From Thermoactinomyces sp. DSM 45891 (GTDB lineage: Bacteria; Bacillota; Bacilli; Thermoactinomycetales; Thermoactinomycetaceae), in the NCBI RefSeq assembly GCF_900119485.1, contig NZ_FPJZ01000007.1, positions 40,430 to 104,429 of the forward strand: a stretch of 64,000 nucleotides of DNA, written 5' to 3'. Below the pieces are notes generated by a model. It searched no databases. It saw only the letters and a list, made by a program, of their open reading frames with translations, and was not told where the DNA came from. Of the stretch, positions 34,156 to 43,255 are shown piece by piece. Position 1 is the stretch's first letter, and every line of letters starts with the position of its first letter. Both the position numbers and the translations under genes were made by a program.

Positions 34156-35802
34156 ATGACACGATTTAAGCGGTTTATTCATTACATAACGAAAATAGGT
34201 AAATCCATTTCATATAAAGGGTTTGAGCAATTAAAACAAGCTTTCGTCAACAAATGGAGTGAAAAAGAGCCGAGGGAACACTATTATCAGCTAGGTAAGT
34301 TAGCTGTGATTGCGATTGTGATTATTTTGGTTTATACCAGCTTCTTTGCTATGGAAAAAGGAGCAGATGATTCTTCAGTTCTAGTGGAAGAGTCGCAGAT
34401 TCCGAATATGTTACGAATCGTGGAGACGGGAGAGGTACGCAATTTAGACAGTGCGTTAGTAAACGATCAAAGTACCCAAAATGTGTTACATAATCTTATG
34501 GAAGGGCTTATGAGATTAGATAAAGATAGCAAACCAACTTACGGTATGGCTGAAAAAGTGGAAGTGAGTCCAGACTACAAAACCTATGTGTTTACACTTC
34601 GAAAGAATGCGAAATGGAGTGATGGTCAACCGGTCACAGCAGAGGATTTTATCTTTGCTTGGACGAGGGCTGTGGATCCTAAAAGCTCAAAAAATAGTTA
34701 TCTATTTAAGAATATAAAAGGCTTTAAAGACGGAAAGGTCGAGCAAGGAATTGTGGCTTCAGACGATAATAAATTGACGATAACGTTGATCAAGCCAGAT
34801 CCAAATTTTTTATCATTGACGACGAATAGTGCTATGTTTCCACAGCGAAAAGATCTATATGAAAAGTATCGCGATGTATTCGGAAGTGACATTAGAACAT
34901 TGGTTTCTAATGGACCTTTTCAGTTAGAATCTTTTACATTAAACAAATTAGTGGCGGTGAAAAATAGTAGCTACTGGGATCATCAAACGGTGAAAAGTAA
35001 CGGTTTTATCATGTTTGTTAGTAAGAATAATAGGGATTCAGATAATAAATATGTATCTAACGAAGTGGATCTTATGCAGATGCATAGTAAAATGGACGAA
35101 GCGACTATCAAAAGTGACATGGTGACAGTTCCTCGAACCACCATCTACTACCTGTATGTAAACCCGAAGCTAGATGGGAATACAAAGAAATATTATGTGT
35201 CTGCAGTTGAGAGATTAATGGACTACACTTCGTTAGTAAAGAGTGGGAGTATTATACCTGATCTTACTTATCAACGAAGTGATTTGTTAAAAAAAGATGA
35301 AAAAGGAAATTTCACTAGTCCAACAAAATCTAATGTAATTACCTGCATTGATCAACCAGAGGTGAAGAAAGTTTGTGAAGCGTTCCAAGAAAAAGTGTGC
35401 CAAGCTTGCACCACGAATGAAATACAAGCAAAAGACATTCGGGAGCAAATGAAGGGACATGGTTTAGATTTAATAGTAAATTTGTGGAAATCATATTATT
35501 ATGACCCACTCACATTTCTCGATATCTTTACGACCGAAGCTATAGAAAACACAACTGGATATTCTAACCCAATGTATGATCGATTGGTGGCTCAAGCTCA
35601 TGAGGAAATCGATCCAGTAAAGAAAGCTAGGTTCATAGCAGAGGCAGAGAATATTTTAACCTATCAGGATAAAGCAGTGATTCCGCTGTATCAAAGAGTG
35701 ATCCCTAGACTTCAAAAACCGTATGTACAGGGTATTGTTTATCATCCGTACGGTCCAGAGTACTCTTTAAAATGGATGCAAATTAATAAGAATCCCAAGT
35801 AA
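34156..35802 (+). CDS. Membrane-tethered peptide-binding protein (OppA/DppE-like)
   Basis: A 548-residue family 5 solute-binding protein. There is no lipobox. Instead a 55-residue cytosolic segment is followed by one membrane helix (about 58-76, LGKLAVIAIVIILVYTS) that anchors it. The binding domain has the family pattern NLMEGLMRLDKDSKPTYGMAE and WSDGQPVTAEDF. A Cys-containing insert (about 395-425, VKKVCEAFQ and CQACTT) is unusual. The ATG at 34156 has AAGGAGGAAGG upstream; the longer frame from 34108 includes this SD. It stands apart from the transporter operon by 319 bases. Confidence 0.82.
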   Translation: MTRFKRFIHYITKIGKSISYKGFEQLKQAFVNKWSEKEPREHYYQLGKLAVIAIVIILVYTSFFAMEKGADDSSVLVEESQIPNMLRIVETGEVRNLDSALVNDQSTQNVLHNLMEGLMRLDKDSKPTYGMAEKVEVSPDYKTYVFTLRKNAKWSDGQPVTAEDFIFAWTRAVDPKSSKNSYLFKNIKGFKDGKVEQGIVASDDNKLTITLIKPDPNFLSLTTNSAMFPQRKDLYEKYRDVFGSDIRTLVSNGPFQLESFTLNKLVAVKNSSYWDHQTVKSNGFIMFVSKNNRDSDNKYVSNEVDLMQMHSKMDEATIKSDMVTVPRTTIYYLYVNPKLDGNTKKYYVSAVERLMDYTSLVKSGSIIPDLTYQRSDLLKKDEKGNFTSPTKSNVITCIDQPEVKKVCEAFQEKVCQACTTNEIQAKDIREQMKGHGLDLIVNLWKSYYYDPLTFLDIFTTEAIENTTGYSNPMYDRLVAQAHEEIDPVKKARFIAEAENILTYQDKAVIPLYQRVIPRLQKPYVQGIVYHPYGPEYSLKWMQINKNPK

Positions 35803-36121
35803 AATACTATACGAAATATCTCTTTTTTATAAAAATTTCAACTTACCGAAACTACGAGAATCTAAATAATTAAGTGAAATTTTTTTCTAAAAGATAAGTA
35901 AGACCTATTGCAATATAAAAAGAAATCAAATAAAATTTGTTACAATTAGCAGGAGATTTAGTGTTAATCTAACGAAATGTTTTTTCCAGATTCGGGTAAT
36001 CTCCGTATATCATAAGTTTCATATTATTTATCAGAATAGAAATATAGCACTTTATATTTTGTTATATCTAATTAATTAGATTACATATTTATTTCTTTCT
36101 TTTAGAATTGGAGGGATAGGA
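35803..36121. other. AT-rich intergenic region before the Dpp/Opp operon
   Basis: This 319-base stretch is very AT-rich and holds no ORF with an SD site. It probably contains the operon promoter; TACAAT at about 35940 is a possible -10 box but lacks a good -35. I see no clear terminator after the upstream gene. Confidence 0.4.
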
Positions 36122-37114
36122 TTGTCGCAGGCTTTGCTTCAAATTGAGAATTTAAAAACAGTGTTCCAGAATACAAAAAGTGTAGTTACGGTTGTCGACG
36201 ATATTAGTTTCTCGATGAATAAGGGGGAAACGCTTGCATTAGTAGGAGAATCTGGCTGTGGAAAGAGTATGACCTCCCTATCCATTATGGGCTTATTGCC
36301 AGGTACAGGGAAAGTTGCACAGGGGAAAATCATGTTTGAGGGAAATGATCTGACTAAAAAGTCAGTTGAAGATATTAGTAAAATTCGTGGAAATAAGATT
36401 GCGATGATTTTTCAAGAACCGATGACCTCTCTCAATCCTGTGCTCAAAATCGGGGATCAGATGACAGAAGGATTGATCCTCCATCATAAGCTCAGTAAAA
36501 AGGAGGCGGAAGCGCGAGCGATTGAGCGATTAAAGCTAGTGGGTTTTGCTCGTGCCACAGATATTATGAACGAGTACCCACACCAATTATCTGGTGGTAT
36601 GCGGCAACGTGTCATGATTGCGATGGCTATGTCCACAGATCCGCAGTTATTGATTGCAGATGAACCTACTACTGCTCTTGATGTAACGATTCAAGCGCAA
36701 GTTCTTGAATTGATGAGAGGTGTAAAAGCAGAATTTGAGACATCGATTTTATTGATTACGCATGATCTGGGTGTAGTAGCTGAGATGGCAGATCGTGTAG
36801 TGGTTATGTACGCAGGAAAAGTAGTGGAGGAAGCAAGTGTATTTGATGTTTTTGAGAAATCGTCCCACCCCTACACTGAAGGCCTTTTGAAATCGGTTCC
36901 CAATTTGGAAGCAGACCAAACAAGACTTTACTCCATCCGAGGAAACGTGCCTACTCCAGATGAATTTCCTATCGGTTGTCGTTTTGCGCCCCGCTGTGAT
37001 AAAGCGATGGATCACTGCTTTGACCATGCACCTGATTTATATCGTGTAGGAGATCACCATCAAGTACGATGCTTCTTGTATCATCCAGAGAAGGGGACGT
37101 TCAGCCATGAGTAA
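36122..37114 (+). CDS. dppD: Peptide ABC transporter ATPase, OppD/DppD-like
   Basis: A 330-residue ATPase: Walker A GESGCGKS at about 40-47, Q-loop IFQEP, signature LSGGMRQR and Walker B LLIADEPTTALD. The C-terminal oligopeptide-transport domain has the cysteine pattern CRFAPRC..HC typical of OppD/DppD, which can carry a 4Fe-4S cluster. TTG start after GGAGGG. It overlaps the next gene by 8 bases. Confidence 0.92.
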   Translation: MSQALLQIENLKTVFQNTKSVVTVVDDISFSMNKGETLALVGESGCGKSMTSLSIMGLLPGTGKVAQGKIMFEGNDLTKKSVEDISKIRGNKIAMIFQEPMTSLNPVLKIGDQMTEGLILHHKLSKKEAEARAIERLKLVGFARATDIMNEYPHQLSGGMRQRVMIAMAMSTDPQLLIADEPTTALDVTIQAQVLELMRGVKAEFETSILLITHDLGVVAEMADRVVVMYAGKVVEEASVFDVFEKSSHPYTEGLLKSVPNLEADQTRLYSIRGNVPTPDEFPIGCRFAPRCDKAMDHCFDHAPDLYRVGDHHQVRCFLYHPEKGTFSHE

Positions 37115-38075
37115 CCACCTATTAGAAGTAAAGAAATTAAGTAAATATTTCCCTATTAAGGGTGGTCTCTTCAAACGTAAAGTGGGTGACGTGAAGGCAG
37201 TTGACCAAGTTAGTTTTTATGTAAAAAAAGGTGAGACCTTTGGCCTAGTTGGAGAGTCTGGTTGTGGTAAATCGACAACTGGGCGGACGCTCCTTCGGTT
37301 GATGGAACCAACAGATGGACAGATCCTTTTTAATGGCGTCGATCTTACTACATTAAAGGGTGAGTCTTTGAGAAAAGCTCGTCGCGATTTACAAATGGTG
37401 TTCCAAGATCCATACGCATCCCTAAATCCCCAGATGACAGTAGAGCAGCTAATTGAGGAGCCTCTCAATATTCATAACATTGGTGAAAAGAAAGATCGTC
37501 AGGATCGTGTTCTTCAGATTATGGATACGGTAGGGTTAAATAAAAGCTTTGGCGGCCGCTATCCACATGAATTTTCAGGTGGTCAAAGACAACGGATCGG
37601 GATCGCTAGGGCACTTGCTCTACAGCCCAAGTTAATTGTGGCAGATGAACCTGTCTCAGCATTAGATGTGTCCATTCAATCGCAAGTTGTAAATTTGATG
37701 GAGGATTTGCAACAAGAGTTTGGACTTGCCTATGTTTTCATCGCTCACGATTTAAGCGTGGTACGTCATATTTCAGATCGTGTGGGAGTAATGTACCTCG
37801 GTCGTATGGCAGAGATTGCCCCGAAAGAGGAGCTATATACACAGCCCGCTCACCCGTATACGCAGGCGCTTCTGTCTGCTGTGCCGATCCCTAATCCACG
37901 TCTAAAGCGCGAACGAATTATTTTAGAGGGGGATGTCCCGAGTCCGGCTAATCCGCCACAAGGATGTGCATTTCATCCACGTTGTCCAAAAGCATTTGAT
38001 CGTTGTAAGGTGGAGCGTCCAGAGATGATGCATCTTGGCAGTGAACATTATGTAGCGTGTCACCTCTACGATTAG
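37107..38075 (+). CDS. dppF: Peptide ABC transporter ATPase, OppF/DppF-like
   Basis: A 322-residue ATPase: Walker A GESGCGKS, Q-loop VFQDPYASLNP, signature FSGGQRQR, Walker B LIVADEPVSALD. The C-terminal CAFHPRCPKAFDRC pattern belongs to OppF/DppF. It is the partner of the preceding ATPase; both energise import of di- or oligopeptides through the two permeases downstream. Confidence 0.92.
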   Translation: MSNHLLEVKKLSKYFPIKGGLFKRKVGDVKAVDQVSFYVKKGETFGLVGESGCGKSTTGRTLLRLMEPTDGQILFNGVDLTTLKGESLRKARRDLQMVFQDPYASLNPQMTVEQLIEEPLNIHNIGEKKDRQDRVLQIMDTVGLNKSFGGRYPHEFSGGQRQRIGIARALALQPKLIVADEPVSALDVSIQSQVVNLMEDLQQEFGLAYVFIAHDLSVVRHISDRVGVMYLGRMAEIAPKEELYTQPAHPYTQALLSAVPIPNPRLKRERIILEGDVPSPANPPQGCAFHPRCPKAFDRCKVERPEMMHLGSEHYVACHLYD

Positions 38076-38167
38076 TAGAACGGAATCTATCAAAGGGGTG
38101 ATGCCTCGAAGGGACTTCGGAGGATTTTAAATTATTTTTTTCCATATCATTAGGAGGTTGAAAAAGC

Positions 38168-39841
38168 ATGAAGAAACGTAAAATCGGTATTCTCTCTCTT
38201 GCAGTCGTGATGGGTCTCTCCGTTTTCGCAACTGCTTGTGGGAGCAAATCTTCCGGCGACGGGGCAAAAAAGAAATCCATTACAGCAACGATGAACAGTA
38301 CATTTGATGGGAAATTTAACCCCGCACTTTATGACAGTGTGTATGATGCCTATATCCTTGACCAAACATTTGCTTCCTTGTGGAAACAGGATGAAAAACT
38401 AGAAACGAGCATTCCTGACTTAGCCGAATCTTGGAAAGAGTCCGAGAAAAAAGATGGCGTTTCTATCAAATTGCGTCAGAATGCAAAATGGTCAGATGGC
38501 AAGCCAATTACAGTGGACGATGTGATCTTTACATGGAAGTTTATCGCCAACAAGGAATATAGCGGTTCCCGTTTTGAGTATGTGGAGTCCATCAAGGGTG
38601 CAAAAGAGTACCGCGAGGGGAAAGCTCAGGATATCGAAGGAATTAAAAAGGTAGACGACTACAACTTAGAAGTTACCTTTGAGAAGAGTGATGCTCGTGA
38701 TCTTAGCACCAAGGTGTTTAGTACACCTATGCCAAAACACATTTTTGAGAACAAGCCAGTTAAAACACTTGAGAATGACCCAGCGGTGAAAAAAGCAGAA
38801 AATATTGTAACAAGTGGTCCTTTCACTATTAAAGAAATTAAGGCTGGAGAGTTTGTAGTGCTGGAGAAGAATAAGAATTTCTATGGTGCTGCGGAAGGAA
38901 AGCCAAAGTTAGATCAAATCGTCTGGAAAGTGCTTCAGGAAGATGTAGCGATTGGGGCGCTGAAAGAAGGAAAAGTGGACATGGTTTCGCGGATTAAGCC
39001 TGGTAGCTTTGAAACCATCAAAGGTTTTAAGGATGTTGAGCTTGTAGAAGACACCGATCTTGGGTATCAATACCTTGGTTTTAGAACAGACCATCCAAAA
39101 CTCACAGATAAAAGAGTGCGTCGAGCTATTGCATATGCGATCAATCGTGAACAGATGGTAACAGGTCTTTTAAAAGGTCATGGTACATTGCTCAGTACTC
39201 CAGTTTCTCCTAAGAGTTGGGCTTACAGCAAGGATCTAGATGCTGAGTATTCCTACGATCCCGCAAAGGCGAAAGAGCTTCTAGCTGAAGCAGGCTACAA
39301 AGATACAAATGGAGATGGATTTGTAGAAGATCCATCGGGTAAGCCATATGTACTCTCATTAGAATTTCCTAAAGGAAACCAAGTGCGTGAACAATCAGCT
39401 AAGTTGATTCGAGAAGATTTAGAAAAGGCCGGTATCAAAATTGATCTTAAGCAACCGAAAGACTTCGCCGCTCTAGCTGAAGTGGTACAACAAAAAGCAG
39501 ATAAAACGATGGAAATGTGGTTGATGGGTTGGACAACAGATGTAGATCCAAACCCTAAAAACATCTATGGCTCTACAGCTGAGTCAAACTACTACCGCTG
39601 GAAGAGTCCAGAAAGTGATAAATCAATCGGTGTTTCTATGTACGATCAAAAAGCATTTACTAAAGAAGGTCGTAAAGCATTGATTAAGGATTGGACGAAG
39701 ATCTTCCAACAAGATTCTCCAGTTGTTCTGTTATACTCTCAAAATATTATCGATGCTTATAACAAGCGTATGACCGGAGTCCAGTACGACTACCGTGGAG
39801 CGTTAGGGCATCCAAGTTTCGTGGACTGGGATGTGAAGTAG
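38168..39841 (+). CDS. dppA: Peptide-binding lipoprotein (DppA/OppA-like)
   Basis: A 557-residue family 5 solute-binding protein. The lipobox is TAC-G with lipidated Cys at residue 24. The binding domain has the WSDGKPITVDDVIFTWKF motif and the Asp-rich DTNGDGFVEDPSG loop of the DppA/peptide group. AGGAGG precedes the ATG. A small hairpin upstream (38104-38123) and a long one downstream (39859-39899) flank it, so its mRNA segment may be processed or over-represented relative to the permeases. Confidence 0.9.
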   Translation: MKKRKIGILSLAVVMGLSVFATACGSKSSGDGAKKKSITATMNSTFDGKFNPALYDSVYDAYILDQTFASLWKQDEKLETSIPDLAESWKESEKKDGVSIKLRQNAKWSDGKPITVDDVIFTWKFIANKEYSGSRFEYVESIKGAKEYREGKAQDIEGIKKVDDYNLEVTFEKSDARDLSTKVFSTPMPKHIFENKPVKTLENDPAVKKAENIVTSGPFTIKEIKAGEFVVLEKNKNFYGAAEGKPKLDQIVWKVLQEDVAIGALKEGKVDMVSRIKPGSFETIKGFKDVELVEDTDLGYQYLGFRTDHPKLTDKRVRRAIAYAINREQMVTGLLKGHGTLLSTPVSPKSWAYSKDLDAEYSYDPAKAKELLAEAGYKDTNGDGFVEDPSGKPYVLSLEFPKGNQVREQSAKLIREDLEKAGIKIDLKQPKDFAALAEVVQQKADKTMEMWLMGWTTDVDPNPKNIYGSTAESNYYRWKSPESDKSIGVSMYDQKAFTKEGRKALIKDWTKIFQQDSPVVLLYSQNIIDAYNKRMTGVQYDYRGALGHPSFVDWDVK

Positions 39842-39858
39842 TCGATATACAGCTTTGA

Positions 39859-39899
39859 AATGAAAGACGTGTAGTCTGCACGGCTACACGTCTTTCATT
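39859..39899 (+). terminator. Intra-operon hairpin after the binding-protein gene
   Basis: AATGAAAGACGTGTAG (39859-39874) pairs perfectly with CTACACGTCTTTCATT (39884-39899). No long T-run follows. It is likely a leaky terminator or a 3' stabiliser between the binding-protein gene and the permease genes. Confidence 0.6.
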
Positions 39900-39922
39900 A
39901 TCAGTAGAGAGAGGTGAAGAGC

Positions 39923-40885
39923 TTGGTTAAATATGTTACTCGTCGATTGCTTGTAACGATTCCAATGATTGTTCTTATTTCGATCATTCTGTTTACCTTG
40001 TTGCAATTAGCACCGGGAGATCCGTTAGCTGGTAAACTAGACCAACACACAGATGCCAACTATATTGCTAAACTAAAAGAAGATTTCGGGCTTGATAAAC
40101 CACCTGTGGAACAGTTTTTCTTTTGGGCTAAAAATTTTCTACAAGGGAATTTTGGAGTCTCATTTGATAAGAAAGTGTTAGTTCAGGATTTACTGAGTGA
40201 ACGTATAGGGAAAACCGCATTTCTTGGAGTCGTTGCGTTAATTTTTACATATATAATTGCGATACCGTTAGGGATCCTTTCAGCCAATAAACCTTATAGC
40301 AAATTGGATTATACCCTTACCAGTGCTTCCTTCATCGGGTTTTCGATGCCATCATTTTTTGCAGGGCTATTATTAATTTATTTATTTGGATTTCAGTTAG
40401 GGTGGTTTCCGTACAGTGGTTCGGAGACAGAAGCCTCTGGATATGAGGGTCTAGAATATATAATGGATCGATTGCATCACGTTATTTTGCCTGCTATGAC
40501 GTTAGCGATCATTAATATTGCTCAGTACAATCGTTATGTCAGGGCAAGTGTTCTAGATGCGAAAGCACAGGATTATACGAGAACAGCTCGTTCAAAGGGG
40601 CTTTCGGAGAGTAAAGTTTTACGGAAGCATGTATTGCGCAATGCATTGATTCCACTCGTTACCCTATTTGGAATTGATCTGGGCCTCTTGCTAAGTGGTG
40701 CGATCATAACAGAGACTATTTTTGGCTTTCCAGGAGTGGGCCAATTATATATACAGTCCATTACAACTCGGGATTATCCTGTTGTGATGGCGATCACGAT
40801 GATGACCTCTATGGCGGTTCTCATGGGGAATCTAATTGCAGATATCTTATATGCATTTGTGGATCCACGAATTAAATACGATTAG
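39923..40885 (+). CDS. dppB: Peptide ABC transporter permease, DppB-like
   Basis: A 320-residue inner-membrane protein with six helices. The N terminus MVKYVTRRLLVTIPMIVLIS and the LAPGDP motif are typical of DppB/OppB; the EAA loop reads ARSKGLSESKVLRKHVLRNA-like at about 220-240. I chose the TTG at 39923 because GAGAGGTGA stands 8 bases before it; a GTG at 39914 would overlap that SD. Confidence 0.9.
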   Translation: MVKYVTRRLLVTIPMIVLISIILFTLLQLAPGDPLAGKLDQHTDANYIAKLKEDFGLDKPPVEQFFFWAKNFLQGNFGVSFDKKVLVQDLLSERIGKTAFLGVVALIFTYIIAIPLGILSANKPYSKLDYTLTSASFIGFSMPSFFAGLLLIYLFGFQLGWFPYSGSETEASGYEGLEYIMDRLHHVILPAMTLAIINIAQYNRYVRASVLDAKAQDYTRTARSKGLSESKVLRKHVLRNALIPLVTLFGIDLGLLLSGAIITETIFGFPGVGQLYIQSITTRDYPVVMAITMMTSMAVLMGNLIADILYAFVDPRIKYD

Positions 40886-40897
40886 GAGGTGACTCAT

Positions 40898-41803
40898 ATG
40901 AAGGTTAGTGTTGAATTAGGAAATAGGAAAAATCTGAAGGAAGAGAAACACGCATCTCCCTTTAAGCTAGGCTTTCAAAGATTCTTGCAGAATAAAATGG
41001 CATTTGTGGGCTTGATCGTTCTTTCTATCATTGTGCTTCTAACCGTGGCTTCTCCTTGGTTAACCACACATAATCCAGAATTGACAGACCTTACGAGTCA
41101 AGATTTACCTCCGAGTGGTGAGCATTTTTTAGGGACTGACTCGATGGGCTATGACATTTATTCTCGCTTGGTTACGGGTGGCCGTGTGTCTCTAGTAGTT
41201 GGTTTTTGTACCATGTTCTTTACCGTTGTCATCGGGATTACATTTGGATCGATAGCTGGTTATTTTGGAGGGAAAGTAGACAGTCTCATGATGAGATTTA
41301 CAGACTTAATGTTGAACTTCCCTTTCCTCGTGTTTGTTCTCTTCTTAATCTCTATTTTTGAGAAGACTACTGTTCCGCTACTGATTACAGCCTTAGCGTT
41401 AACATCGTGGCCTACAACGACTCGTCTTGTAAGGGGAATCTTCTTATCACTTCGTGAGATGGAATATGTACAAAGTGCAAAAGCAATCGGTAATAAAAAC
41501 TTCCGTATTATTTTTAGGCATATGATGCCGAATGCGATTGCACCGATCATCGTAAATGCAACTCTTTTGATGGCACAGATGATTAGTATCGAAGCAGCAC
41601 TAAGCTTCCTAGGGTTCGGTATTCCTGATCCGACTCCTGCATGGGGAGGTATGCTAAACGATGGTATGGATTATACCATTATGACAGAGCGACCGTGGCA
41701 ATGGATTCCTGCTGGTGTTCTGATTGTTTTAACCGTATTATCCATTAACTTCATCGGAGATGGTTTGCGGGATGCTTTTGATACAAAATCGACTCGTAGA
41801 TAG
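40898..41803 (+). CDS. dppC: Peptide ABC transporter permease, DppC-like
   Basis: A 301-residue permease with an N-terminal cytosolic part and six helices. The DppC/OppC markers LGTDSMGYDIYSRL and the EAA loop AKAIGNKNFRIIFRHMMPNA are present. I chose the ATG at 40898: AGGAGGTG lies 8 bases before it, while the GTG at 40889 lies within that SD. It pairs with the DppB-like protein to form the channel. Confidence 0.9.
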   Translation: MKVSVELGNRKNLKEEKHASPFKLGFQRFLQNKMAFVGLIVLSIIVLLTVASPWLTTHNPELTDLTSQDLPPSGEHFLGTDSMGYDIYSRLVTGGRVSLVVGFCTMFFTVVIGITFGSIAGYFGGKVDSLMMRFTDLMLNFPFLVFVLFLISIFEKTTVPLLITALALTSWPTTTRLVRGIFLSLREMEYVQSAKAIGNKNFRIIFRHMMPNAIAPIIVNATLLMAQMISIEAALSFLGFGIPDPTPAWGGMLNDGMDYTIMTERPWQWIPAGVLIVLTVLSINFIGDGLRDAFDTKSTRR

Positions 41804-41828
41804 AAAATAAATAGATAAACAAAGAAAA

Positions 41829-41864
41829 AAGGCTATCTAGTTCATGATTTTACTAGATAGCCTT
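41829..41864. terminator. Terminator between the Dpp operon and yutI
   Basis: AAGGCTATCTAGT pairs with ACTAGATAGCCTT around a 10-base loop. A- and T-runs on the two sides suit convergent transcription. Confidence 0.8.
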
Positions 41865-41874
41865 CCTTATACGA

Positions 41875-42102
41875 TTAAAGTGCTTGTTCTACTTCACGTA
41901 CTTCTGGAATCTCTTCCATCAATGCACGTTCAATTCCTGCTTTTAGGGTAATCGTAGAACTTGGGCAAGATCCACAAGCGCCAAGCAGGCGTACGCGAAC
42001 GATGCCATCCTCGATTTCAACTAGTTCTACATCTCCGCCGTCACGTTGGATATATGGACGCAATTTATCTAAAACCTCTTGTACGCGTTCTTCTAAAGTC
42101 AT
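41875..42102 (-). CDS. yutI: NifU C-terminal-like Fe-S protein YutI
   Basis: A 75-residue Nfu-type scaffold. The cluster-binding pair is in GACGSCPSS (CxxC). The RDGGDVELV motif is the family signature. It hands 4Fe-4S clusters to target enzymes such as LipA-type radical SAM proteins. The ATG at 42102 is chosen because GAAGGGAG lies 10 bases before it; the ATG at 42111 lies directly against the SD. Confidence 0.88.
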   Translation of the reverse strand: MTLEERVQEVLDKLRPYIQRDGGDVELVEIEDGIVRVRLLGACGSCPSSTITLKAGIERALMEEIPEVREVEQAL

Positions 42103-42323
42103 ATTTGTCATACTCCCTTCGAGTCAACAATCCCTCACAGGTGAGAATTGTTCTTAATTAGTTAGCTTTCTTTATTGTAGGTCTTTTTTAAATGAAAAGC
42201 AATGGAGATTATCGGGTTGTTTTCCTATAAAATCTCTCTCTTTTTTTACCCCTAGTAAATTGATAAGATAAATATAAGTTTACTTTATTTAAAAATGTTT
42301 AATTCTATGGAAGAAGGTACTAT

Positions 42324-43250
42324 ATGAAAAAGATATACCAAAATGTGAAAGAGTTAATCGGACAAACCCCGATTGTTCAACTACATGATTCCCGTATTCC
42401 AACCGGGATTGAAGTATATGCCAAGCTGGAGTTTATGAATCCGGGAGGCAGTGTGAAGGATCGCTTGGGCATGGCATTAATTGCGGAGGGAGAGCGAACA
42501 GGGAAACTGCAACCAGGTGGGACCATTATCGAACCTACTGCAGGAAATACTGGGATTGGAGTGGCATTAGCGGCTATCGGAACTGGTTATCGAGTCATGT
42601 TCGTAGTTCCGGAGAAGTTCTCTCAGGAAAAGCAAGAGTTAATGCGAGCATTGGGTGCAGAGGTAGTAAATACACCGACTGAAGAGGGGATTAAGGGAGC
42701 GATTCGCAAGTGTCAAGAATTGGCGGAGGAGATTCCAGGTTCCTATGTGCCCCAACAGTTTGCGAATCCAGCGAATCCAAAAATCCATTATGGGACGACA
42801 GGCCCTGAGATTTGGGAGCAACTGGATAACAAAGTAGACATTGTCGTAGCAGGCGCGGGTTCAGCAGGAACCTTTGTCGGGATCGCGAAGTATCTAAAAG
42901 AAAAAGATTCAAAAGTGAAAGCGGTAATAGTAGAACCAGAGGGCTCGATTTTAGGTGGGGGAGAAGTAGGTCCTCATAAGGCAGAGGGAATTGGATTAGA
43001 ATTTATACCTCCTTACTTTGAACATGACTTAGTTGATCAAATATACACAGTAGATGATGTCGATTCCTTCGGGCTGGTGGCAGACCTAGCACGTGAGCAG
43101 GGATTATTGGTCGGTAGTTCGTCAGGAGCTGCTTATTATGCTGCATTGGAAGAGGCGAAGAAAGCAGTGCCAGGGACGAGAATTGTGGTGATATTTCCAG
43201 ATGGTTCGGACCGATATTTAAGTAAAAAAATCTATCAAGGTGGGGTGTAA
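42324..43250 (+). CDS. mccA: O-acetylserine-dependent cystathionine beta-synthase (MccA)
   Basis: A 308-residue PLP enzyme of the cysteine synthase family. The PLP lysine is Lys45 (GGSVKDR), the phosphate loop GSSSGAA is at about 271, and the substrate loop reads EPTAGNTGIG where O-acetylserine sulfhydrylases have SGNTG. That change and the following mccB-type gene mark it as MccA, which joins homocysteine with O-acetylserine to cystathionine in the reverse transsulfuration path. The 200-base upstream gap has a weak hairpin with a T-run (42204-42247) that might act as an attenuator. Confidence 0.9.
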   Translation: MKKIYQNVKELIGQTPIVQLHDSRIPTGIEVYAKLEFMNPGGSVKDRLGMALIAEGERTGKLQPGGTIIEPTAGNTGIGVALAAIGTGYRVMFVVPEKFSQEKQELMRALGAEVVNTPTEEGIKGAIRKCQELAEEIPGSYVPQQFANPANPKIHYGTTGPEIWEQLDNKVDIVVAGAGSAGTFVGIAKYLKEKDSKVKAVIVEPEGSILGGGEVGPHKAEGIGLEFIPPYFEHDLVDQIYTVDDVDSFGLVADLAREQGLLVGSSSGAAYYAALEEAKKAVPGTRIVVIFPDGSDRYLSKKIYQGGV

Positions 43251-43255
43251 GTAAG

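Noticed and set aside
42204..42247. Transcription attenuator or T-box before mccA
   Set aside because: GAGATT/AATCTC with a 20-base loop and a T-run is weak. No T-box core or S-box sequence is present.
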